Of a stretch of DNA of 64,000 nucleotides, positions 51,590-60,211 are shown one piece after another. Position numbers and translations under genes: made by a program. Positions within the stretch are counted from its first letter, which is position 1. Every line of letters begins with the position of its first letter. The notes below the pieces were generated by a model. That model saw only the letters and a list, made by a program, of their open reading frames with translations. It made no database searches and had not been told where the DNA came from. The stretch covers positions 154,480 to 218,479 of the forward strand of contig NZ_UUPU01000064.1 in assembly GCF_900591205.1 (NCBI RefSeq), read 5' to 3'. Source of the stretch: Pseudomonas viridiflava. GTDB taxonomy: Bacteria; Pseudomonadota; Gammaproteobacteria; Pseudomonadales; Pseudomonadaceae.

Positions 51590-52971
51590 TCCGCTTTCTC
51601 TGCCCGTTAGTCGCCGCATTGGTCTTGAGTGGCTGCATCAATCTGGCGCCGCACTACCAACAACCCGAGGCCCCGGTGCCGGCCGAATGGCAAGCCGGGG
51701 TTCCGGGCGAGGTGCCGGCCGATATCCAGTGGCAGCAGTTCTTTACCGACCGCCGTCTGGCGCAACTGCAAAGCCTGGCCCTTGCGAATAACCGCGACCT
51801 GCGCCTGGCCAGCCTGAATATCGAGAAGGCCCAGGCGCAATACCGCATCCAGCGCGCAGCCGCGTTCCCGACCATCGACGCCGGCGTCAGCGGCACCCAC
51901 AGCCGTACGCCGGGCTCGCTGTCCAGCGGCGGCACGGCGCTCACCAGTCACGACTACAGCGCGCAACTGGGGCTGAGCAGCTATGAAGTGGACGTGTTCG
52001 GCCGCGTGCAGAACCTGCAGGACGAAGCGCTGGAAGACTATCTGGCGCTGACTGAAACCCGGCGCAGCACGCAAATCAGCCTGGTGGCCGAAGTAGCCAC
52101 TGCCTGGCTGACCTTGGCGGCCGACAACGCGCACCTGCAACTGGCCCGGGAGACCCTGGCCAGCCAGCAATCGAGCTACGAACTGACTCAGCGCAGCCAC
52201 GCTGAGGGTGGTTCGACGGGGTTGGCCGTGGCCCAGGCGCAAACCACCGTCGAGTCGGCGCGGGTCGATGTGGCCGAGTATCAAAGCCAGATCCTTCAGG
52301 ACCGCAACGCCCTGCGCCTGCTGGTAGGCAGCGACATTCCCGACGCCTGGCTGCCCGACGCGCACCTGCAATCGGCGGCGGCGTTGGTGCAGGTTCCGGC
52401 CGAATTGCCGTCGAGCCTGTTGCAGCGGCGCCCCGATGTGCTGGCGGCGGAACACAGCCTCAAGTCCGCGAATATCGACATTGGCGCAGCGCGTGCGGCG
52501 TTTTTCCCCAGCATCAGCCTCACGGCGAATGCCGGCTCCGCCAGTTCGTCACTGTCCAGCCTGTTCAAGGCCGGGAGCGGCGCCTGGACCTTTGCGCCGA
52601 GCATCAGCCTGCCGATCTTCGACGCCGGCAGTAACCGCGCCACCCTGGATGCGGCCAAGGTCGAGAAGCAGATCCAGGTGCAGACCTACCAGCAAACCCT
52701 GCAAACCGCGTTCAAGGAAGTCGCCGACGCGTTGGCCGTGCGCAGCACCCTGGGTCAGCGCCTGAGCGCGCAACAAGCGCTGACCGATGCCAGCCAGAAA
52801 AGCTACGACCTGTCCAATGCACTCTACCGCGCCGGCTCGCAAAGCTACCTCGAAGCGCTGGACGCCCAGCGCTCGTTGTACAGCGCCCAGCAGGACCTGA
52901 TTACCCTGCGCCTGGCAGAGCAAAGTAACCGGGTGACCCTGTACAAGGTGATGGGCGGCGGTTGGCAATAG
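51586..52971 (+). CDS. RND outer-membrane factor (OprM-type lipoprotein)
   Basis: 461-residue TolC-family channel. Lipobox LSGC near residue 18, then two repeats of beta-strand and long alpha-helical barrel segments; RRPDVLAAEHSLKSANIDIG is the family signature. The ATG overlaps the pump stop (ATGA), so all three pump proteins are coupled. The 3' end overlaps a gene on the opposite strand by about 70 bases. Confidence 0.92.
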   Translation: MIRFLCPLVAALVLSGCINLAPHYQQPEAPVPAEWQAGVPGEVPADIQWQQFFTDRRLAQLQSLALANNRDLRLASLNIEKAQAQYRIQRAAAFPTIDAGVSGTHSRTPGSLSSGGTALTSHDYSAQLGLSSYEVDVFGRVQNLQDEALEDYLALTETRRSTQISLVAEVATAWLTLAADNAHLQLARETLASQQSSYELTQRSHAEGGSTGLAVAQAQTTVESARVDVAEYQSQILQDRNALRLLVGSDIPDAWLPDAHLQSAAALVQVPAELPSSLLQRRPDVLAAEHSLKSANIDIGAARAAFFPSISLTANAGSASSSLSSLFKAGSGAWTFAPSISLPIFDAGSNRATLDAAKVEKQIQVQTYQQTLQTAFKEVADALAVRSTLGQRLSAQQALTDASQKSYDLSNALYRAGSQSYLEALDAQRSLYSAQQDLITLRLAEQSNRVTLYKVMGGGWQ

Positions 52972-53350
52972 CCTCAGGCGACCGGCGCCTGGAGCGGGCC
53001 ATAAACCATTCCAGCACCAGGTATTCCGGCAAGCCGCAGCGCCAGTAACGTTCGCCCTGGCGGGGGAGTTGCAGGTCTTCAGCGTTGGCCGGGCGGCTGT
53101 AGATAAACACATTTTCGATGTCGTACTGCTTTAACCAAGGCCCGTTCACGCCAGGCTTTCGCAGCAGATGGTCAGCCGCCAGCAACACGTCGAACGGTGT
53201 CCGCCCGGCACGGCTGAGTCTCAGCGCTTGCGTGGCACTGCTTGCCGTCGCAATGCAGTAGTAACCCATGCGGTTGAGCATTTTTTCGATCTGCAGGACA
53301 TGCGCGTGAAGGGGATCCACGATGAGGATGCGCAGGTGTTTGTCGATCAT
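52901..53350 (-). CDS. Stand-alone receiver-like protein, possibly degenerate
   Basis: 149 residues. LRILIVDPLHAHVLQIEKML and the following alternating pattern (FDVLLAAD) read as a CheY-like receiver, but the acidic pocket is reduced: one Asp instead of two in LIVDP. The phosphoacceptor position is in LLAAD or lost. There is no output domain; the C-terminal tail is Arg/Pro-rich and overlaps the outer-membrane factor gene antisense. Similar small receiver proteins act as pseudo-receivers. Confidence 0.65.
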   Translation of the reverse strand: MIDKHLRILIVDPLHAHVLQIEKMLNRMGYYCIATASSATQALRLSRAGRTPFDVLLAADHLLRKPGVNGPWLKQYDIENVFIYSRPANAEDLQLPRQGERYWRCGLPEYLVLEWFMARSRRRSPEAIANRRPSPCTGSPGYFALPGAG

Positions 53351-53667
53351 GGAAAGTACCTGTCAGCGTAAGAGTGGGTAGGGGCCCAGCGTAGCGATGA
53401 CAGGTACGGATTGGATTAAGACGGGTCTGAAAAATCGGCGTGCGCACGGTGCTCTGCCGCTTGCAACACCCGCAAAAAACTCGCGGACGGCAGTACCCTC
53501 AGACTGAATGCCCACAGCCAGGTGATCTCGACGTGTGCTGACGAGCAACGCAGCCTTGAACTGCGTGTGGGTGAAATGCTGTTGAATGTGCTGCGCCCGC
53601 TGCCGGTCAGCCCGCGTGCCGGGCGCATCACGGCCGCCAATGGCTGACCGGCAGGCGCTTTAACGGA
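53351..53667. other. Intergenic region with possible gene remnant
   Basis: 317 bases. On the plus strand, 53503-53646 has an open codon series (LNAHSQVISTCADEQRS and onward to NG before a TGA) that looks like the 3' end of a gene without a start. It may be a decayed remnant. No intact gene seen. Confidence 0.35.
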
Positions 53668-53946
53668 TCAGGGCAGGGGTGCAGTCGCCGGTTTGGGCTG
53701 CTTGCGCCACTGTGAGGTGCGCACGTAGCGAGCCAGTATCCACAGGCCACAGGCAATGGCAGCCAGCACCGCGCACGCGAACAGATTACCCAGCGCTTGC
53801 CCGATTCGATAAGGCGTCAAGAACCCCGAAAACAAGATGAACGCTGCATCGACCGGAGGTTTAATGCTGAGGATCCAGGCCAGGACGGAGGCGGCGTAAA
53901 TCGGCAGGGAGGCCACGAGGCGCAGGGAGCCAGGCAGTTTGTTCAT
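53668..53946 (-). CDS. Small membrane protein
   Basis: 92 residues with two to three hydrophobic segments (LPIYAASVLAWILSI, AAFILFSGFLTPYRIG, LFACAVLAAIACGLWIL) and a basic C-terminal tail. Start preceded by GGAAGACCTCACC. Not recognised. Confidence 0.6.
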   Translation of the reverse strand: MNKLPGSLRLVASLPIYAASVLAWILSIKPPVDAAFILFSGFLTPYRIGQALGNLFACAVLAAIACGLWILARYVRTSQWRKQPKPATAPLP

Positions 53947-54270
53947 TGGTGAGGTCTTCCATGAGTCGTTGAACAGGGTCTGGCATGTTACGTTTTTTTT
54001 CCTTGCAGTTCATTCGGGTTCAGAGGTTTGCCTGGATTCTGTTGCCGGCGCCCACCCTGCGGGCTGTACGGCGAATCATCAATGGACCGGTGGAGCTACG
54101 ATATTCGTGGCCAAAGCGCTGCCGTGACCGTGCCGTGATGGCACTCAATATGCGTAATAATCATCTTGATTGTTGTAAAATATGCGCTTGATGAATTATT
54201 GCCTGGGGACTAGCGTGGTGATCACGGGCCGCCACTGTGGACTGGCCACCGACTTGCCAAGGATTCTCCA
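53947..54270. other. Intergenic region upstream of tautomerase
   Basis: 324 bases; AT-rich segment around 54150-54190 is likely to contain the tautomerase promoter, but I could not set clear hexamers. No gene supported. Confidence 0.35.
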
Positions 54271-54663
54271 ATGCCATTAGTTCGAATCGACCTCGCCGCC
54301 GATACCTCCGTCGAAACCGCCGCCGCCATCGGCGATGTGGTGTATGCCGCGATGACCAGCGTTGCCAGCGTGCCGGAGCATGACAAGTTCCAGATCATCA
54401 ACCGCCATGCCCGCGATGAGCTGGTGTATCCCGCAGCAGGCTACCTGGGCGTGACTTACAGCCCCCACATCGTATTTATCCAGATCACCTGGAGTGCCGG
54501 GCGTACGATTGACGTAAAAAAGGCGTTCTACAGGTTCGTCGCTGAAGGCATCCATGCCAAAACCGGGCTGCGTAAAGAAGATGTGTGGATCAGCCTGGTG
54601 GATGTAAAACGCGAAGACTGGTCGTTTGGCAATGGCGAAATGCAATACGCGCCAACGGAGTAA
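54271..54663 (+). CDS. Tautomerase superfamily protein
   Basis: 130 residues. Pro follows the initiator Met (MPLVRIDL), so the N-terminal Pro acts as the catalytic base after Met removal. The single 130-residue chain with two beta-alpha-beta units (the second at FIQITWSAGRTIDVKK) fits cis-CaaD/MSAD-like or related tautomerases rather than the 60-residue 4-oxalocrotonate type. Substrate unknown. A strong terminator follows. Confidence 0.82.
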   Translation: MPLVRIDLAADTSVETAAAIGDVVYAAMTSVASVPEHDKFQIINRHARDELVYPAAGYLGVTYSPHIVFIQITWSAGRTIDVKKAFYRFVAEGIHAKTGLRKEDVWISLVDVKREDWSFGNGEMQYAPTE

Positions 54664-54670
54664 CGAAAAC

Positions 54671-54703
54671 ACGGGCGACGCTTGACTGAGTCGCCCGTTT
54701 TTT
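54671..54703 (+). terminator. Rho-independent terminator between convergent genes
   Basis: Nine-base stem ACGGGCGAC/GTCGCCCGT with a ten-base loop and six T residues. It reads as a terminator for the tautomerase and, on the other strand, with a weaker T tract, for the hydrolase gene. Confidence 0.88.
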
Positions 54704-55308
54704 CATTGGGCGGTCAGTGCTTGCAGAAATTGTGTGTGCTTGAGCGTCTGGGAAAACATCGGCAGGGTGAAGTTCTGCGCCGCCTGTTGTTGCTCGTCGG
54801 TGAAGGTCGCGGTGCAATCGGTCAGCGTGACCACCTCGTAGCCTTTCTCATACCCGGAGCGCACCGTGCCTTCGACGCAGCAATTGGTCAGAAACCCCGC
54901 CACCACCAGGTGGTGGATGCCATTGTTGCGCAGCACCAGGTCCAGGCCGGTGGTGGCAAACGCATCCAGCCCGCGCTTGCCCTCCACCAGGATATCGCCG
55001 GCCTCGCGGCTCAGCGCATCGGTGATCTCGGCGCCCCAGCTGCCAGCCAGGAACGCACTGGCGTCGGCGACGCCTTTAAGGATGCCATAGGAGCGTGTGG
55101 TCAACTCCGGGTAGCCCTCGGCGAACTGGATCGGCATGTGGATGATCTTCACGCCGAGCTTGCGCGCCTGTGCCACCGTGGTTGCGGTGTTTGCCAGCAT
55201 GTCGGTGCTGTGCATGACGCCTTTGACGGCGTCGTGGAACACGCCGCCTTCAGTGGTGAAGTCGTTCTGGTATTCGATCAAAACAAGGGCAGTGGCATGC
55301 GGGTTCAT
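54703..55308 (-). CDS. Isochorismatase-family cysteine hydrolase
   Basis: 201 residues. The catalytic triad is visible: Asp16 (EYQNDF), Lys111 (EGKRGLDAF) and Cys in TNCCVEGT (about 143-144), with the usual cis-peptide region before it. The family hydrolyses amides or vinyl ethers such as nicotinamide, biuret or isochorismate; the substrate here is not clear. Single-gene unit. Confidence 0.88.
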   Translation of the reverse strand: MNPHATALVLIEYQNDFTTEGGVFHDAVKGVMHSTDMLANTATTVAQARKLGVKIIHMPIQFAEGYPELTTRSYGILKGVADASAFLAGSWGAEITDALSREAGDILVEGKRGLDAFATTGLDLVLRNNGIHHLVVAGFLTNCCVEGTVRSGYEKGYEVVTLTDCTATFTDEQQQAAQNFTLPMFSQTLKHTQFLQALTAQ

Positions 55309-55474
55309 GGTTGTTCTCCGATGGGAAGGCCGTAGGCTGTTAATCGTAGATCAGGCGCGCCATGGGCAAGGTATTTGTTTGCGGTGCGTAGGGCTAAGGC
55401 TGCGCAGCCGAGATCGGTGTTGATACGCGCTTTGAATGCAACTAGGATCGCGCCCTTTTCAAGGGAATGAAACC

Positions 55475-55651
55475 ATGCTTGCGAAATCTATGCGTCCGTG
55501 GTGCGTGCTGGCCGTTGTCCTCTCGGTCTTTGGGTTCCTGCTTACGGGGTGGAGGGCCTTTGCCGGGCAAGTACCGGTGACGGATCTGGTGAAACCGGTG
55601 GTCATGGGCATTATTTTTACCTGGGCGTTTTTCCTTTCAACCAAGGAATAA
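55475..55651 (+). CDS. Small two-segment membrane protein
   Basis: 58 residues with two hydrophobic stretches (CVLAVVLSVFGFLLTGW and PVVMGIIFTWAFFLS). The ATG at 55475 follows AAGGGAATGAAACC, clearly better than the upstream in-frame start at 55436. Not recognised. Confidence 0.65.
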   Translation: MLAKSMRPWCVLAVVLSVFGFLLTGWRAFAGQVPVTDLVKPVVMGIIFTWAFFLSTKE

Positions 55652-55764
55652 GGGCGACACTGGGCGTCGAGGTTTTTCGCCGTTCGTCCATTGCCCGGCA
55701 CTCTCCAAGGCTGGCTTTCTCTTATCTTTAAGCGCACCACCGTGCGTCAGACTGGAGAAACAGC

Positions 55765-55962
55765 ATGCACATTGACGAAAAAGCCCCCGGCAACCAATCC
55801 CAGCAGGTCGTAACGCGCACCACGGACAACGAAACCGGCCCCGACCCGAAGCGCGACGAGGAGCAGATCCCGCAGCCGCCGGAAGACGATGCGCCGCTCG
55901 AAGAAGATATGTCGGATGTAGACGCCGCCGATTCAGTCGCGAGTGAGCATCCGGATTCGTGA
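55765..55962 (+). CDS. Small acidic, disordered protein
   Basis: 65 residues, rich in Asp, Glu, Pro and Gln, without hydrophobic core. The ATG follows ACTGGAGAAACAGC, a good ribosome site. Likely intrinsically disordered. Converges with the second RND operon 7 bases away. Confidence 0.65.
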   Translation: MHIDEKAPGNQSQQVVTRTTDNETGPDPKRDEEQIPQPPEDDAPLEEDMSDVDAADSVASEHPDS

Positions 55963-55969
55963 TGACGTG

Positions 55970-58900
55970 TTAACCCGGCTCCACAGCGTTTTCGTGCCGG
56001 TGCGTGGCGCCGATAAACATGTACATCGCCGGCACCATGAACAGCGTCAGCAGGGTGCCGATGGACAACCCGGCGAAGATCACCAGGCCCATGTCATGCC
56101 GCCCCGCGGCCCCTGCGCCGGATGCCCAGACCAAGGGCACCACCCCCAGCACCATCGCCGCGGTGGTCATCAGGATCGGGCGCAGGCGTACCGCAGCCGC
56201 CTCTTCAATCGCCTCACGTTTGCTGTGACCGTCGCGCTGCAGTTCGTTGGCAAACTGCACGATCAGGATCCCGTGCTTGGTGATCAACCCCAGCAGCGTC
56301 ACCAGGCCGACCTGGGTGTACACGTTGATGGAGGCAAACCCCATAGTGATAAAGGCCAGCGCGCCAAACAGCGCCGGCGGCACTGAAAACAGGATCACCA
56401 CCGGGTCGCGGAAACTCTCGAACTGGAAGGCCAGGGCGAGGTAGACGATCAGGATCGAAAACATCAGCAGCCCGAAGAACCCACCGGATTCCTGCATGAA
56501 CTGGCGCGACTCGCCGGAGAAGTCCGAGGTGTAGCCCGATGGCGCCACAGTGCCCAGGATCGTGTTGAGTTTCGCCAGCAGTTCGCCCTGGGCCACGCCA
56601 CTGACCCCGGCCAGCGTGGCCGAGTTGAGTTGCTGGAAGTGGTTGATCGACTCCGGCTGGGTCGAGGTCTCGATGTGCGCCACTGTGCGTGCCGGGATCA
56701 TGGCGCCACTGGGTGTGCGGAGGTAGTAATCGAGGATTTGCTCGGGGTTGAGGCGGTCAACCTGCAACACCTGGGGAATCACTTTGTACGAGCGCCCGGC
56801 GGTCGAGAAGTAGTTCACGTAGTTGCCACCCAGTGCGGCCGACAAGGCGGCACCTACATCGGCCTGGGTCATGCCCAGTGCGGCAATTTTTTCGCGGTCG
56901 ACCACCAACCTGGCTTGGGGCTTGTCGAGTTTCAAATCCATGTCGGCAAACCAGAACAGCTGTTGTTTCTGGGCCTCGGCCATCACCGCCTGGGCCACTT
57001 CATTGAGGTTTTCCACCGAGTCGGTGGTGGTGATCACAAACTGCACCGGCAGGCCCTGGGCGCCCGGCAGCGACGGCAACGGGAAGGCTGCAATGGTCGC
57101 GCCCGGCACCTGGTTCCACTTTTGCTGGAGGTCCAATACCAGCTCGGCCTGGGAGCGCGTGCGGTCGCCCCAGGATTTCAGCAGCACGCCGCCCAAGCCC
57201 TGGTTGAGCGCGGGCAGCCCGGTCAGTTGGAACATCTGCGCGTATTCCGCCTCTTTGCTGGCAATCCGGAACGCCTGTTCGGCAATACGCTCCATCTGCT
57301 GGGGCGAGGCGGTCGGCGGGCCTTTGATCTGCATGAACACCAGGCCCTGATCTTCGGTCGGCGACAGCTCGCTCTTGGCGGTCATGCCGCTGGCAGCCAC
57401 CAGCAGGAACAGCACGAACCCGAACGTCACCAGCACCGGCCAGATGTCCAGGCCGCGGGCGAGCACGCGGTGGTAGCGACCGCGCAGCCAGTCAAAGTAG
57501 CGGTCCAGGCGCTTGGCGAAGCGGCCTTCTTCCTGGCCGGGCTTGAACAGCCGGGAGGTCATCATCGGCGACAGGGTCAACGCCACCACGGCCGACACGG
57601 TAACGGCCCCCGCCAGCGAGAAGCAGAACTCCTTGAACAGTGCGCCGGTGAGCCCGCTGCGCAGCCCGATGGGCACATACGCGGCAATCAACACCACGGT
57701 CATCGCAATGATCGGCCCGCCCAGCTCCCGCGCCCCGATCAGTGCCGCCTCCAGCACGCCTTTGCCTTCTTCCTTGATATGCCGGTCGACGTTTTCCACC
57801 ACGATAATCGCGTCATCCACCACCAGGCCGATGGCCAGGACTAGGGCGAGCAGGGTCAGCAGGTTGATGGAATAGCCCAACAGATACATGACGAAAAACG
57901 TCCCGACCAGCGACAGCGGGATGGCCACCAGCGGCACAATCACGGCGCGGAACGAACCGAGGAACAGGTAGATCACCACCGAGACGATAATCATGGCCTC
58001 GACCAGGGTCTTCACCACCTCGACAATCGAGGTATTGATGAACGCCGTGGAGTCGTAAACGATGTCGCCGCGCACGCCGGAGGGCAGTTGGGATTGCAGC
58101 TCCGGGAACGCCTCGCGCACGCGGGTGGCGACCGTCAGGATGTTCGCCGTGGGCGCAACCTTGATGCCGATGAACACCGAGCGCTTGCCGGAAAACGCCA
58201 CACTGCTGTCGTAGCTTTCGGCGCCGAGGGTGACGGTGGCGACATCCTCCAGGTACACCAGGGCATCGCCTTTTTGCTTGATCACCAGCCGCTTGAACTC
58301 ATCCACCGTGTGCAAGTCAGTGCCGGCGGTAAGGTCGACCGTCACTGTTTGCCCACGGGTTGAGCCGACGGCGGACAGGTAGTTGTTGTTCGCCAGGGCG
58401 GTGGACACGTCCTGCGCGGTCACGTTGTGCGCCGCCAGTTTGTCCGGGTCCAGCCAGGCGCGCAGGGCGAACTGGCGCCCGCCAAGAATCTCGGCGGTTT
58501 GCACGCCCTGGATCGAATCGAGCTTGGGCTTGACCACCCGCACCAGGTAATCGGTGATGTTATTGGTGGGCAGCGTGTCGCTGTAGAAGCCCAGGTACAT
58601 GGCATCCGTGGTCTGCCCAACCGCCACCGACAGCACCGGTTCCTGGGACTGCGCCGGCAGCTGGTTCTTGACCGAGTTGACCTGGGTATTAATCTCGGTC
58701 AGCGCTTTGCTCGCGTCATAGTTCAAGCGCAGCGTGGCGGTGATGGTCGACAGGCCGGTGATGCTCGACGAGGCCAGGTAGTCGATACCTTGGGCCTGGG
58801 CGATGGCTGATTCCAGCGGCTGAGTGATAAAGCCAGCGACCGTGGAGGCGTCTGCGCCGTAGTAGGCGGTGGTGATGCTGACCACGGTGTTTTCAGTGCG

Positions 58901-59014
58901 TGGCCATTGGTTGACCGGCAATTCAAAGATCGAGCGCAGCCCCAGGATCAGGATGAACAACGACACGACCACGGCCCAGACCGGTCGTTGAATAAAGGTA
59001 TCGGTGAGTTTCAT
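55970..59014 (-). CDS. RND multidrug efflux pump, second system
   Basis: 1014-residue pump. N-terminus FIQRPVWAVVVSLFILILG, proton relay Asp pair in GLVVDDAIIVVENVDRH, second-half motif LLGLITKHGILIVQFANEL. Differs from the first pump in length and in His in place of Asn in the last motif, closer to the MexK/MdtB-C-like side of HAE1 pumps. Last gene of a three-gene minus-strand operon (outer-membrane factor, adaptor, pump). Confidence 0.93.
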   Translation of the reverse strand: MKLTDTFIQRPVWAVVVSLFILILGLRSIFELPVNQWPRTENTVVSITTAYYGADASTVAGFITQPLESAIAQAQGIDYLASSSITGLSTITATLRLNYDASKALTEINTQVNSVKNQLPAQSQEPVLSVAVGQTTDAMYLGFYSDTLPTNNITDYLVRVVKPKLDSIQGVQTAEILGGRQFALRAWLDPDKLAAHNVTAQDVSTALANNNYLSAVGSTRGQTVTVDLTAGTDLHTVDEFKRLVIKQKGDALVYLEDVATVTLGAESYDSSVAFSGKRSVFIGIKVAPTANILTVATRVREAFPELQSQLPSGVRGDIVYDSTAFINTSIVEVVKTLVEAMIIVSVVIYLFLGSFRAVIVPLVAIPLSLVGTFFVMYLLGYSINLLTLLALVLAIGLVVDDAIIVVENVDRHIKEEGKGVLEAALIGARELGGPIIAMTVVLIAAYVPIGLRSGLTGALFKEFCFSLAGAVTVSAVVALTLSPMMTSRLFKPGQEEGRFAKRLDRYFDWLRGRYHRVLARGLDIWPVLVTFGFVLFLLVAASGMTAKSELSPTEDQGLVFMQIKGPPTASPQQMERIAEQAFRIASKEAEYAQMFQLTGLPALNQGLGGVLLKSWGDRTRSQAELVLDLQQKWNQVPGATIAAFPLPSLPGAQGLPVQFVITTTDSVENLNEVAQAVMAEAQKQQLFWFADMDLKLDKPQARLVVDREKIAALGMTQADVGAALSAALGGNYVNYFSTAGRSYKVIPQVLQVDRLNPEQILDYYLRTPSGAMIPARTVAHIETSTQPESINHFQQLNSATLAGVSGVAQGELLAKLNTILGTVAPSGYTSDFSGESRQFMQESGGFFGLLMFSILIVYLALAFQFESFRDPVVILFSVPPALFGALAFITMGFASINVYTQVGLVTLLGLITKHGILIVQFANELQRDGHSKREAIEEAAAVRLRPILMTTAAMVLGVVPLVWASGAGAAGRHDMGLVIFAGLSIGTLLTLFMVPAMYMFIGATHRHENAVEPG

Positions 59015-59023
59015 GGGACACCC

Positions 59024-60211
59024 TTAGTGTTCTTGGGGAGTCGGCGCGGGGTCGTTCAGCGGCGCGGCGCTGTTATCGACCTGCACCGGCGAGCCATTTT
59101 TCAGCTTCATCTGGCCGCTGGTAATCAACAGGTCGCCTTCCTTCACGCCGGACAGGATGGCGACCTGATCGCCGCGGGTCGGCCCAGTCTTGATGAAGGT
59201 CTGTTGCGCGGTCAGCACCGCTTCACCCTTGTCGTTTTTTTGTGAGGTCGCGATGAACACCGTGGTGCCGTACGGGTTATAGGTGACCGCCGTCTGGGGC
59301 ACGGTGAGGTAGCGCTGCGGCGGGCCGGAGTTGACGACGGCGCGCGCAAACATACCGGGCACCAGGCTGTGTTTGGGGTTGTCCACGGTGGCTTCGACGG
59401 TGACGTTGCGCGTGGTCGAATCGAACTGGGTGTCGATGGTGCTGATCCGACCGTTGAAGGTCTGGTTGGCGAGACCGTCGGCCGTCACCACCACGCTCTG
59501 GCCAAGGGCGATCGCCTGCAGCTGGGTCTGGGGCACGCTGAAGTCGATGTAGATGGGATCAAAGGTCTGCAGCGTGGCGATCTTATCGCCGGGGTTGAGG
59601 TACTGGCCGGGGTTGACGCTGGTAATCCCGATGCGCCCGGCAAACGCTGCGCGAATGGTTTTTTTCGCCACCAGCGCCCGCTGCTGTTCGGCGGCGGCCA
59701 GTTTGGCTTTCAGGTCGGCGGTGTCGGTGTCGACTTGAGCCTGGGACACGGCGTTCACCGCCAATTGTGCCTTGTCGCGCTTGAGGACGATAACCGCGAG
59801 CTCCGCCGTGGCCTCCAGTGAGTGCAATTGCGCAATGTCCGAGTCGGCATTCAGTTGTACCAGCAGCGCCTGGGCCTCGACTTGCTGCCCGGGCGTGAAC
59901 CCCAGGGTGCGCACGATGCCGCCGACTTCAGTGGTCACATCCACACCCCTGACCGCCTTCATCGAGCCCACGGCGGACACATTCGGCTGCCAGTCCTCGA
60001 ACGGCACCTGCAGGGCCGTGACCACGGCAGGCGGCGGGGCGAGTTTGGACTGGGCGATCAGCGCCGAAATCTGCACGAACTTCACCCCGGCAATGATCGC
60101 GACGATCACCAGGGCCACCACGACCATGATCAGCATGGGCCGCCACAGTCGCCGCTTGCGCGGTGCAGTCGGTGCGGGCGGCAGCGGGGCGGTGGGCGTT
60201 ATCTCAGCCAT
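59024..60211 (-). CDS. RND periplasmic adaptor, second system
   Basis: 395 residues with one N-terminal transmembrane anchor (MLIMVVVALVIVAIIAGV) instead of a lipobox. Then a short coiled coil and lipoyl-type strands (VTTEVGGIVRTLGFTPGQ and AAFAGRIGITSVNPGQY). The start at 60211 gives an ATGGCTGA overlap with the end of the outer-membrane factor gene, so expression is coupled. The frame extends upstream to 60325 without a better start. Confidence 0.9.
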   Translation of the reverse strand: MAEITPTAPLPPAPTAPRKRRLWRPMLIMVVVALVIVAIIAGVKFVQISALIAQSKLAPPPAVVTALQVPFEDWQPNVSAVGSMKAVRGVDVTTEVGGIVRTLGFTPGQQVEAQALLVQLNADSDIAQLHSLEATAELAVIVLKRDKAQLAVNAVSQAQVDTDTADLKAKLAAAEQQRALVAKKTIRAAFAGRIGITSVNPGQYLNPGDKIATLQTFDPIYIDFSVPQTQLQAIALGQSVVVTADGLANQTFNGRISTIDTQFDSTTRNVTVEATVDNPKHSLVPGMFARAVVNSGPPQRYLTVPQTAVTYNPYGTTVFIATSQKNDKGEAVLTAQQTFIKTGPTRGDQVAILSGVKEGDLLITSGQMKLKNGSPVQVDNSAAPLNDPAPTPQEH

